This document shows positions 1 to 6,636 of a stretch of 50,125 nucleotides of DNA, in pieces. Position numbers and translations under genes: made by a program. This stretch comes from JBBKWJ01 sp037968895 (lineage in GTDB: Bacteria > Actinomycetota > Acidimicrobiia > Acidimicrobiales > SZUA-35), in NCBI GenBank assembly GCA_037968895.1, contig JBBKWJ010000037.1, positions 1 to 50,125 on the forward strand. Direction: 5' to 3'. Positions within the stretch are counted from its first letter, which is position 1. Each line of letters begins with the position of its first letter. The notes under the pieces are model-generated. The model was not told the origin of the DNA and did not search any database. It saw nothing but the letters and a program-made list of their open reading frames with translations.

Positions 1-160
1 CGGTGATGTCCCGTAGCAACGAATGCCGGAGCATCAGCTCGAAGCCCTGCGACTCCTCGACGGCCTCTTCGGCGGTTGGGGCCCTCCAAACAGTGGGGGT
101 GGGTGTGTCATCAAGGGTGCTGCGGGCGACTAATGACAGCGAAGGTGACAGCGGCCGCAT
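1..160 (-). CDS. Unidentified protein, 5' part only (runs off left edge)
   Basis: An open frame on the minus strand starts at an ATG at 158-160 inside the end of the methyltransferase gene and is still open at base 1 (53 codons). The first ~17 residues are shadowed by the upstream gene. From about residue 17 on the translation looks genuinely coding (TVWRAPTAEEAVEESQGFEL). I do not recognise the family. The start is uncertain because no clear ribosome site is visible. It would overlap the preceding gene by about 50 bases, so the two are probably co-transcribed. Confidence 0.4.
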   Translation of the reverse strand, partial: MRPLSPSLSLVARSTLDDTPTPTVWRAPTAEEAVEESQGFELMLRHSLLRDIT

Positions 161-953
161 GACCAACGTTTAATGAGTCGACGTTGCTCGAGATTGGTAT
201 CCGAACGCGGCGGGTTGACATCGCCATCGTCTCGGCTTCGAGTCCGCGGCCCTCCGTCCCAAGCACCACTGCTACACGTTCGGGAACGTCCAGCTCCCAC
301 AGGTCGGTGGCGCCGGCATCGGGGGTAAGGGCCCAGGTCTCGAAACCTGCATCGGTGAGAGTAGTCATGGCGCCTGGCCAGTCGTCCGCAGCGGCCTGAG
401 CGATAGGGATGTGCAGGATTTCGCCCATGCTCACTCTGACGATGCGCCGCATGTAGGGGTCGTTGCACCCTGGGCTAATGACCACGCCATCGATGCCAAA
501 TGCCCGTGCGGTCCTGGCAATGGCTCCCACATTCTGGTCATCGTTGAGCGCCTCGAGAACGACGAGCCGCCGGCTCTTGCTGGCTAGGTCAGCAACGGTC
601 GGCATGGGGGCGCGGAAAGCCGATGCTAAACAAGGCCGGTACATGTTGAAGCCGACGACTTCGGCAAGGACCTCTTGGTCGGCCACATAGACCGGGACTC
701 CCGCCATTTCCGGCCGAGACATCGTGGGTAGGAACCGCTTGAGACGTTTTGGGTGTAGCAGCACTGAACGCATGCGATGCCCTGAGTCAAGCATCCGATC
801 GATCGGGATGTATCCCTCGCCCATGAAGAACTCGTCGCGTTCCATGTCGGTACGTACAGCGATGCTATTCAGTTCGCGGTAGTCGTCGAGGCGCGGGTCT
901 TCGGCATCAACAATGTAGGTGACGCCCTCGACCTGGTCGCTGCGGCTAATCAC
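111..953 (-). CDS. SpoU/TrmH-family RNA 2'-O-methyltransferase
   Basis: About 280 residues. The C-terminal half carries the three SPOUT signatures: NDDQNVGAIARTARAFG (motif 1, the Asn-Gly-Arg pattern), VLGTEGRGL (motif 2) and IPISSNVDSLNVGHAAA (motif 3). These form the knotted S-adenosylmethionine site. The N-terminal part resembles the RNA-binding domain of this family, with its usual opening 'DPRLDDYR'. Such enzymes methylate a ribose 2'-OH in tRNA or rRNA; the exact target cannot be read from the sequence. The frame is open upstream to 1274, but that stretch runs through a tRNA fragment and looks non-coding, so I use the GTG at 951-953. An ATG at 845 would cut the N-terminal domain. Confidence 0.88.
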   Translation of the reverse strand: MISRSDQVEGVTYIVDAEDPRLDDYRELNSIAVRTDMERDEFFMGEGYIPIDRMLDSGHRMRSVLLHPKRLKRFLPTMSRPEMAGVPVYVADQEVLAEVVGFNMYRPCLASAFRAPMPTVADLASKSRRLVVLEALNDDQNVGAIARTARAFGIDGVVISPGCNDPYMRRIVRVSMGEILHIPIAQAAADDWPGAMTTLTDAGFETWALTPDAGATDLWELDVPERVAVVLGTEGRGLEAETMAMSTRRVRIPISSNVDSLNVGHAAAVTFAVISRPQHP

Positions 954-1184
954 CGCTTTGCGGTCTGGGTTGCGAGGGAGCACCGACTGAGCCTGGCCGG
1001 GCCTGACCAGTTCCGCAACCGGGCACCGAGAAGAATTAGTACCCGCACAGCGGCAGTGTTTCGCCCCGATGGGAGCGAAGGCTCGCGGGCGGTCTGATTT
1101 ACCTTCCGAAGCCAAGCCCAGATCATCGACGAGGCCCGCGAGCGCATACGAACGCACGTCGGCATCATCATCTCTGATCGTGGG

Positions 1185-1211
1185 TGTTGTGGGTACGTCG
1201 TACCCACAACA
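1185..1211. promoter_or_regulatory. 27-bp perfect palindrome, operator-like
   Basis: Thirteen-base arms TGTTGTGGGTACG / CGTACCCACAACA flank a single central T. There is no T-run, and a one-base loop cannot form a normal terminator hairpin, so a dimeric DNA-binding protein site is the likeliest reading. It lies between the methyltransferase start and the truncated tRNA-Arg copy. A diverged copy of its core is found at 1901-1920. Confidence 0.5.
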
Positions 1212-1243
1212 GTAGGCGTGATGGGCGTCGGGCGATTTGCGTC

Positions 1244-1284
1244 GTGCCCCGGGCAGAATCGAAGTGCCGCACACGGCTTAGGAA
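1244..1284 (-). repeat. Truncated tRNA-Arg copy, candidate distal att site of island
   Basis: These 41 bases match 5609-5650, the 3' half of the tRNA-Arg(CCT) gene from the anticodon loop to just past the 3' end, in the same orientation, with two mismatches and one missing C. No 5' half of the tRNA is present here. This is the signature left by site-specific integration into a tRNA 3' end, where the element carries a replacement 3' half. The two copies enclose about 4.4 kb. No recombinase gene is visible between them. Confidence 0.72.
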
Positions 1285-1307
1285 TGGGCCATTCACGGTG
1301 ATGCCCT

Positions 1308-1727
1308 GTGTCGGGTGATGCCGGATCGTCAGTGCTAAAGCGGCGAATCGACCTTCTGCGCGACGTTGCGGTGCCAGGCGATGTCGCCACGTATCGGCAG
1401 GTTCGATGGGTCAACGTGGGACGAAACATGGGACACATTTGGCCGGTGTCACCGCCTCGACCGAACGGTCCCGCCGTACGGGCGGTTGTCGGGAACGGCG
1501 ACTGGCTATTGGCCGGTCCTGGTGATTCCGAATTCTGTTTTAAGGAATCGCCAGAACAAAGGAAGCGCTTCCGGAAGCGGTCGAACGATCTCAGTGTTCG
1601 CTCCGTCGACCTCGTTGAGCCAACGCCGAACATCGAGCCACTCGCGTTCGCGGAACTCGTGTCTCCATCTGAAGGTCGTGTGCTCGGCTCGATGCTTGCC
1701 GCCAGCGACTCGAAAAGCTGGCCGTAG
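1308..1727 (+). CDS. Hypothetical protein, doubtful
   Basis: A 139-residue frame beginning with GTG just inside the island's left boundary. Its amino-acid make-up is plausible (LKRRIDLLRDVAVPGD near the start, FAELVSPSEGRVLG near the end), but there is no recognisable domain and no clear ribosome site. Codon third positions are less G/C-biased than in neighbouring genes. It could be a decayed or recently acquired gene, or a chance frame. GTG at 1332 is another possible start. Confidence 0.3.
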   Translation: MSGDAGSSVLKRRIDLLRDVAVPGDVATYRQVRWVNVGRNMGHIWPVSPPRPNGPAVRAVVGNGDWLLAGPGDSEFCFKESPEQRKRFRKRSNDLSVRSVDLVEPTPNIEPLAFAELVSPSEGRVLGSMLAASDSKSWP

Positions 1728-1900
1728 GACGCAGGGCGCATGTGCTCGCTGAACAACGAGCCGCTGGCTTCGTCCCCGTCGATACTGGCGGCTGGACTTG
1801 GTGCCATCTCCCAGCTAGTTCTTTGGGCTTTCTCCGCCATCACCCGGACTTAGCGCAGGCTGGTGTCCTGTTGTTGCCATATCTCGCAGCGTCATATGTC

Positions 1901-1920
1901 GTGTGTACGTCGTACCAATG
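1901..1920. promoter_or_regulatory. Second, imperfect copy of the GTACGTCGTAC operator-like site
   Basis: The sequence TGTGTACGTCGTACCAAT has the same core (GTACGTCGTACC) as the perfect palindrome at 1185-1211 but weaker outer arms. It ends exactly at the ATG of the small gene at 1918, the arrangement expected of an autoregulated small gene such as an antitoxin. The binding protein is unknown. Confidence 0.4.
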
Positions 1921-2082
1921 TCCAAGCGCACGTTTGGGCCAGAGCACCGGCTCGGGCCCCCTACCGATGCTGTCACCGGGCTCCTCAGGTTCGTCGACAA
2001 CGACCTGCAAGCCGATGACAGCGACCCCGACGCCCGCCGAGCCCGCGAAGCACTCGCCACTCGATCGACGACGAACCTATGA
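1918..2082 (+). CDS. Small acidic hypothetical protein (54 aa)
   Basis: ATG at 1918 directly abuts the operator-like site. The 54 residues are rich in Asp, Arg and Ala (for example FVDNDLQADDSDPDARRARE), with G/C-biased third positions typical of real genes here. The stop codon overlaps an ATG (CTATGAGC), but the following frame ends after 10 codons, as if a downstream partner had been lost. Size, position beside a palindrome and the stop/start overlap would fit an orphan antitoxin, but no known antitoxin fold is recognisable. Confidence 0.45.
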   Translation: MSKRTFGPEHRLGPPTDAVTGLLRFVDNDLQADDSDPDARRAREALATRSTTNL

Positions 2083-2221
2083 GCACCACTCTTCGCTGCG
2101 ACAAGGTTTGAGAACACCGGGCATCGGGTACGGCCGCTAATGCGCAGGGTCCAACGTGGCTCCGCCGTCACATGACGACGATGCAGCCAGCACAGCCGAC
2201 CGAAGCTCAGCGAGGAACTTG

Positions 2222-3133
2222 ATGTTTGCCCAAGCCAACACGGATCAGATCAGCGGCGAACAAGTCGAAGACTCCGCACGAGCAATGGTCGAATCGTTCC
2301 TCGAGGCCATCCCCCGGCTGGGAGTGGCGCTGGTGATCATCCTCCTCGGCTATGGCGTCTCCCGAATACTGCGTGCAGTTCTGCACGCATACCTCAAACG
2401 AAACCGCACCCCGAGCTTCGCCCGGGTCATGAGCAAACTGGCCGGCTGGATCCTGTTCGGGATTGCGGTGCTGAGCGCAACCGCAGCAGCGTTCCCATCG
2501 GTCAAACCAGTCGATCTCCTCGCCGGACTCGGATTCTTCTCCGTCGCCGTCGGATTCGCGTTCCAAGACATCCTCGAAAACACTCTGTCCGGTGTGTTGC
2601 TGTTATTCCGGCAGCCGTTCGAGTCCGGCGATCAGATCCAGGTTCTCGAACAGACCGGCACGGTGGAGGCGATCTCGATCCGCGAGACCCGGATCAAGAC
2701 TTTCGACGGCCAGCTCGTGCTCATCCCCAACCGCGACGTCTACAAGAACGTGATCAGAGTGCAAACACACTACGATCTGCGGCGCCTCGCGTTCGTCGCC
2801 GGTATCGCCTACGAGAACGACGCCCGACAGGCAAGCAGCGTGATCATCGACGCCCTTCAGCAGGTCGAGGGTGTCGCAGAAGATCCTGCACCCGAAGCGA
2901 TCGTGCGTGAGCTCGGTGTGTCCACCGTCAACATCGAAGCCCGCCTCTGGACCACACCAGCCCAACACGACAGCCTCATGATCCTCGACGAAGCGATCAA
3001 GACGGTGAAGGAAGCGTTGGAAGACGCCGGGATCGAAATGCCCGCCGACATCATCGCCCTCCAGGCGACTCCCAGCTTCAAAGCCGCCATGCAAGGCGAC
3101 GGCGACGTCACCCCGGCCGGTGGCCTCCGCTGA
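2222..3133 (+). CDS. MscS-family mechanosensitive ion channel
   Basis: 303 residues. Membrane helices lie at roughly residues 33-53 and 72-90. A Gly/Ala-patterned pore helix at about 98-130 (GFFSVAVGFAFQDILENTLS) is the MscS TM3 hallmark. The beta domain follows (FESGDQIQV, GTVEAISIRETRI, VLIPNRDVYKNVI), then an alpha/beta C-terminal domain. Such channels sit in the cytoplasmic membrane and release solutes on hypo-osmotic shock. I chose ATG 2222 because GAGGAA lies 6-8 bases upstream; a GTG at 2156 in the same frame would add 22 unconvincing residues. It is the first gene of the island's rightward cassette. Confidence 0.93.
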   Translation: MFAQANTDQISGEQVEDSARAMVESFLEAIPRLGVALVIILLGYGVSRILRAVLHAYLKRNRTPSFARVMSKLAGWILFGIAVLSATAAAFPSVKPVDLLAGLGFFSVAVGFAFQDILENTLSGVLLLFRQPFESGDQIQVLEQTGTVEAISIRETRIKTFDGQLVLIPNRDVYKNVIRVQTHYDLRRLAFVAGIAYENDARQASSVIIDALQQVEGVAEDPAPEAIVRELGVSTVNIEARLWTTPAQHDSLMILDEAIKTVKEALEDAGIEMPADIIALQATPSFKAAMQGDGDVTPAGGLR

Positions 3134-3215
3134 GACAAGGACCGGTACCCCCCAGACCGCAGCAGCGGACACCCAGCCGGACAGCACGACATTCACAACC
3201 AACGAGAAAGCGACA

Positions 3216-3569
3216 ATGACAATGAAGATCCAAGTCAACACCGACAGCAGCGTCGAGGGCAGCGACGCCCACACCCTGACCGTCGAAACCACCATCCACA
3301 CTGCGCTCGACCGCTACGGCGACCGGCTCACCCGAGTCGAGGCTCACCTCAGCAGCGACGACAGCGCAGGCAAGAGCGAGACGGGAATCCGCTGCCTGCT
3401 CGAAGCGCGACCAACAGGCATGGACCCCGTCGTGGTCACCGGTACCGGTGACGCAATCGAGCATGCCTGCAACGACGCGACCCGAAAGATGCAAAGCCTG
3501 CTCGACAGCACCTTCGGACGAATCGATTCACGCGACGCAACCGAAACCATCCGCCAAAACCGACCCTGA
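3216..3569 (+). CDS. HPF/RaiA-like ribosome-associated (S30EA-type) protein
   Basis: 117 residues starting MTMKIQVNTDSSVEG. It has the single-domain pattern of hibernation-promoting-factor-like proteins: an early 'IQVNTD' strand, a helix with LDRYGDRLTRVEAHLSSD, then a strand with CLLEARPTG and a long final helix. It lacks the C-terminal dimerisation domain of long HPF. Short members bind the ribosome decoding region under stress; in this diverged subgroup the function is inferred only. AGAAAG precedes the ATG at 3216 (3222 is the alternative). Its place between MscS and PRC-barrel genes supports a stress role. Confidence 0.72.
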   Translation: MTMKIQVNTDSSVEGSDAHTLTVETTIHTALDRYGDRLTRVEAHLSSDDSAGKSETGIRCLLEARPTGMDPVVVTGTGDAIEHACNDATRKMQSLLDSTFGRIDSRDATETIRQNRP

Positions 3570-3760
3570 GCCCGAACGAACCATCACCGGCCCACCATCC
3601 CAAAACGTAGGCGGACGCCTTCATCTGGAAAGCGATCGAGATTCCGAGGAGATCGGGCAGAAGTCGTCCGGCGATCCGGGCTTCATCGACACCAGCCCGT
3701 TCTGTGGGCGATGATGGGCATTGCTCGAGAGCTCGTGGAACGAGGAAAAGAGGAAATGAC

Positions 3761-3895
3761 ATGGAACTATGGAAGTGGCTTCTGGTTCTGCTGGCGGTTC
3801 TTGTGATCGCCGGTGTGGCCTTCTTAGCAGCGAGACGAGCCCGCCGAAGCGGCTCAGTGCTTGCCGCTGACTCAAGCGATAAGGACGTCGAGTGA
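3761..3895 (+). CDS. Small single-span membrane protein (44 aa)
   Basis: MELWKWLLVLLAVLVIAGVAFL forms one clear membrane helix, followed by a basic patch (AARRARRSG) and a short acidic tail, so the C-terminus is predicted cytoplasmic. A strong AGAGGAAA ribosome site sits just before the ATG at 3761. Its stop overlaps the GTG start of the next gene by four bases (GTGA), indicating translational coupling to the PRC-barrel protein. No domain assignment; it may anchor or partner the PRC proteins. Confidence 0.68.
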   Translation: MELWKWLLVLLAVLVIAGVAFLAARRARRSGSVLAADSSDKDVE

Positions 3896-4458
3896 ACAAC
3901 GTGATGCGAGCGAGCGACCTGATCGGTCTTCCTGTGGTGTCGATCCTGTCTGGCGAGGACGTGGCGGAGGTTCGTGACGTGGTCTATGACGCAGCCGCCC
4001 ACCAACTCATCGGTTTCACCCTCAACAAGCGAGGCCTGTTTTCCGGCCGCCTGAAGGATGTTCTGCCAGCGTCTGCACTCAGTGCCATCGGCGCTGACGC
4101 GATCATGGTGCCGAGTGAAACCTCGATCACCGAGAGCAGCACGCCCGAAGCGCTCGACCATCCGGGTGACGCCAGCTCGGTCATTGGCGATCGAGTGCTG
4201 ACCGCCGACGGCAACGAGCTCGGCGAGGTCATCGGCGTGATCGTCTCGACTGGTCCGAACCCCGAGGCAGTCGGCTACGAAATCGACCCACGGGACAGCG
4301 ATGACACGGTTTTCGTTCCCATTTCTGAACAGATGGCGATTTCTGGCGAGAACCTCCTACTACCCGCCTCGGCGACTGACTTCGTCAGAAACGACCTCGC
4401 TGGCTTCGGCGCAGCGGTCACCGCATACCGGGCGTCCAACTTGCAGGGAGAGAGCTAA
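3892..4458 (+). CDS. PRC-barrel protein with two PRC domains
   Basis: 188 residues. Two repeats of the PRC-barrel pattern are visible. The first, at about 8-70, has RASDLIGLPVVSILSGEDVAEV then DVVYDAAAHQLIGF. The second, at about 98-165, has IGDRVLTADGNELGEVIGVIV then VGYEIDP. PRC barrels occur in the photosynthetic reaction-centre H subunit and in RimM, and many stand-alone copies in actinobacteria are of unknown function. The GTG at 3892 overlaps the preceding stop; ATG 3904 is an alternative. The next PRC gene follows with a one-base TAATG overlap. Confidence 0.82.
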   Translation: MNNVMRASDLIGLPVVSILSGEDVAEVRDVVYDAAAHQLIGFTLNKRGLFSGRLKDVLPASALSAIGADAIMVPSETSITESSTPEALDHPGDASSVIGDRVLTADGNELGEVIGVIVSTGPNPEAVGYEIDPRDSDDTVFVPISEQMAISGENLLLPASATDFVRNDLAGFGAAVTAYRASNLQGES

Positions 4459-4901
4459 TGAGCGACACATTCAACGCTGCCGAAGGCCGATCGGTCGTCG
4501 CAGCCGACAGCGCTGAGACGATCGGCGAGGTCAAAGGCTTCTTGATCGACCCGACCGCGACCAGGATCGAGTCGGTGCATGTGTCGGGGCGAGGCCGACG
4601 GGCTGAAGTGATCCCGTGGTCCAAGATTCGATCATTCGGGCCTGACGCTGTCATGGCTGAACACGCTGGAGATCCCGAACATGTCGCCGAGGGCCGCGAC
4701 ACCGACGCCATCAAGGGCAAGATCGTCGCCCGCGGCTCACGAATTCTCGACACGAATGGCTTCGAACGAGGCACCGTCGACGATGTGATGTTCGATTCCG
4801 AAACCGGGCAGCTGACCGGGGTACTCTCGACGCAGGGTCACCTGAGCGCCACCTCGTTGCGTTCGCTCGGCTCGTACGCACTGATCATCGACCCTGAGTA
4901 A
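4458..4901 (+). CDS. PRC-barrel domain protein
   Basis: 147 residues with two shorter PRC-like repeats: SVVAADSAETIGEVKGFLID then WSKIRSFGPDAVM, and KIVARGSRILDTNGFERG then DVMFDSETGQLTGV. It is the last gene of the cassette and starts at ATG 4458, overlapping the upstream stop by one base. It probably arose with its neighbour from a common PRC ancestor and may form hetero-oligomers with it. No signal peptide or membrane helix is present, so a soluble cytoplasmic protein is expected. The substrate or ligand is unknown. Confidence 0.78.
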   Translation: MSDTFNAAEGRSVVAADSAETIGEVKGFLIDPTATRIESVHVSGRGRRAEVIPWSKIRSFGPDAVMAEHAGDPEHVAEGRDTDAIKGKIVARGSRILDTNGFERGTVDDVMFDSETGQLTGVLSTQGHLSATSLRSLGSYALIIDPE

Positions 4902-5011
4902 CAACTCGCCGAATACACATGCGACCTTCTGCGTCGGGCGGGACGCGGTCGTGCCCGGATATGGCTGGGTGTCCTGATGCGGAGTGCCACTCGCGAGCTG
5001 AGCCGTTGGTA

Positions 5012-5030
5012 GTGGTCCAGGTGGGACCAC
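5012..5030 (+). terminator. Possible stem-loop downstream of the PRC cassette
   Basis: GTGGTCC and GGACCAC pair across a 5-base loop about 110 bases after the last cassette gene. There is no U-tract, so termination would be weak or factor-assisted. The surrounding 4902-5609 stretch holds no convincing full-length gene. Confidence 0.3.
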
Positions 5031-5378
5031 AAATAGAGGTCCCGTCAGCCAGGTACCGAAAAGCTGCTGTAGCCGTACACCGACTCAGTGAACGACGGCT
5101 TGTTCGATACCGCCATCACCGGGCAGGGTGAGCTGACGGTATTGCACAGCGCGGGCTGCTCAGATCGGAGTCTGGGATCGATTGTTCAGTGCCTCCACCC
5201 CACTCGATAATCACGGCAACGAACAAACTCCGATCCGCTGCAGTACCGGCGAACTGTTTGACCAGACAGGCTCTCGCAACTGCCCATGATCGCGCCGGCA
5301 ACCGAAGGTTAGAGCGGCGCGAAACGGGACATGAGAGTGGTTCAAAACAAGGCGTCTAACTTTCGTTCACCGAGGGTG

Positions 5379-5540
5379 CTACGAGTCTTGATCGCTGAGC
5401 ACGTCGCGAACTCCGCCGATGACATCGGCGGAGCGACGCGCACCTCGTAGTAGCCGGGTCGCTTCTGTCGAATCCCGGAGGTAGCGCTCGTGGAATGAAA
5501 TCGACCGGGGTCGCTGTCGTGGGACACTTGCATGTGTCAC
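5379..5540 (-). pseudogene. Possible gene remnant next to the tRNA-Arg end
   Basis: A 53-codon minus-strand frame from GTG 5540 ends at TAG. It reads like the tail of a real protein (FHERYLRDSTEATRLLRGAR, then SADVIGGVRDVLSDQDS). There is no recognisable domain and no ribosome site. It lies just downstream of the tRNA 3' end, where an integrase gene would usually be found, but shows no tyrosine-recombinase motifs. A 10-bp perfect stem with a 3-base loop (5411-5433) falls inside it and may be coincidental. Confidence 0.25.
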
Positions 5541-5609
5541 TCGCCGGATTGTGCGATACGTAGTGGAAAAGATGACACCTACGGTACTGTGACCACGCAT
5601 TTCGTTGAG

Positions 5610-5681
5610 TGCCCCCGGGCAGAATCGAACTGCCGCACACGGTTTAGGAAACCGATGCTCTATCCACTGAGCTACGGGGGC
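5610..5681 (-). tRNA. tRNA-Arg(CCT)
   Basis: A 72-base cloverleaf on the minus strand. The acceptor stem GCCCCCG/CGGGGGC is perfect, the D stem is GCTC/GAGC and the T arm is GGCAG-TTCGATT-CTGCC. The anticodon loop TTCCTAA gives anticodon CCT, reading AGG (Arg). The outermost anticodon-stem pair is a T-T mismatch. The discriminator is A and CCA is not encoded. The 3' half is duplicated at 1244-1284, marking this gene as the integration site of the island to its left. Confidence 0.93.
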
Positions 5682-5753
5682 TGCCGATCTCCGAGGTTAT
5701 CGGGAAGCGAGACAGTGAGGCATCGTTTCTCCTGCTCCACTAGGTTCGGGGTC

Positions 5754-6623
5754 GTGCAGACTGTCCACCTGGTCGTTAATCCGGTTGCCCATCAAGGACT
5801 GTCGGTGAAGGTGGCCGCCAAGGCAGGGGCGATTATCGAGTCGACGGGACACGAGGTTCTGGTGGTGACGCCGAAGTCAGCAACGGGAATCGGAGCGGCA
5901 CTCGATCGCACTGGCGTACCGGTTGAACGAATCATTGGCGTCGGCGGCGACGGTCTGGTTCACGCGATTGTGGGCGAAGCGGTTCAGCGGCAGGTCCCGC
6001 TCGGGCTCGTGCCAAGCGGAAGCGGCAACGACTTCGGCCGAGCGTTCGGCTTGCCCAAACGTCTCAAAAAGGCGGTCGCCGTTGCGCTGTCCGATGCGAG
6101 GCCGGTTGACCTTCTTCGAGTCGGCGACCGATACGTCGCATCGGTGGCGACAGCCGGCTTCAGTGCCGACGTCAACGAGCGAGCAAACGGAATGTCGTTC
6201 CCACCTGGGCAGTCGAAGTACGCCGCTGCCACTCTGCTTCAGATCCCGAAGATGTCGTCGTTCCCTATCACCATCGAGAACGATGGGGTTTCTCGCGACA
6301 TCGAGGTCTCGATGATTGCGATCGCAAACACCGCATACTTCGGCGGCGGGATGAAGGTCTGTCCCACTGCATCAGCCACCGATGGCTTGCTCGACATATT
6401 GACGGTCGGACCAGTCGGAAAGCTCGAGATGCTTGCGTTCCTTCCAACCACGTTCTGGGGTGGCCACATGAACCATCGGGCGGTCGAGTCGTCGACCGCC
6501 AGCCAATTGACAGTGACAATGCCAGATGATGTTCAGCTCTGGGGAGACGGTGAACCGATGAGCTTGGGACCGTTCACGGTGTCGATCGCCCCCGGCTGTT
6601 TGCTGCTCGCCGGAGCGCGCTAG
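5754..6623 (+). CDS. Diacylglycerol kinase-like lipid kinase (DAGK catalytic family)
   Basis: 289 residues. The nucleotide-binding GGDG motif (GVGGDG, residues 62-67) and the following PSGSGNDFGRAFG loop (87-99) are the signatures of the DAGK/sphingosine-kinase/YegS superfamily. The start matches the family ('VHLVVNP'), and the C-terminal beta-sandwich keeps FGGGMKVCPTAS and DGEP. Members phosphorylate diacylglycerol or other lipids at the inner membrane face. In actinobacteria they take part in phospholipid turnover or phosphatidylinositol-mannoside-type synthesis; which lipid is used here is unknown. The GTG at 5754 is chosen because the family begins there; the frame upstream crosses the tRNA gene. 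Confidence 0.87.
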   Translation: MQTVHLVVNPVAHQGLSVKVAAKAGAIIESTGHEVLVVTPKSATGIGAALDRTGVPVERIIGVGGDGLVHAIVGEAVQRQVPLGLVPSGSGNDFGRAFGLPKRLKKAVAVALSDARPVDLLRVGDRYVASVATAGFSADVNERANGMSFPPGQSKYAAATLLQIPKMSSFPITIENDGVSRDIEVSMIAIANTAYFGGGMKVCPTASATDGLLDILTVGPVGKLEMLAFLPTTFWGGHMNHRAVESSTASQLTVTMPDDVQLWGDGEPMSLGPFTVSIAPGCLLLAGAR

Positions 6624-6636
6624 TCCAGGCCCGAAA

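Noticed and set aside
954..1274. N-terminal extension of the SpoU methyltransferase frame
   Set aside because: It runs through the truncated tRNA copy and a palindrome, and its composition (CCGYDVPTTPT) is unlike the family; the conserved domain starts near 950.
950..1843. 297-codon minus frame overlapping the island's left edge
   Set aside because: Ser/Arg/Thr-rich shadow translation without domain, overlapping other frames.
1742..2140. 132-codon plus frame over the small gene and the second palindrome
   Set aside because: Composition looks non-coding, while the 1918-2082 frame has better third-position bias.
5411..5433. 10-bp stem with 3-base loop as a terminator
   Set aside because: No U-tract, and it lies within a possible coding remnant, so it is mentioned only in that entry.
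1244..5681. Integrase or recombinase gene inside the island
   Set aside because: No frame showed the tyrosine-recombinase Arg-His-x-x-Arg and Tyr pattern or a serine-recombinase start.
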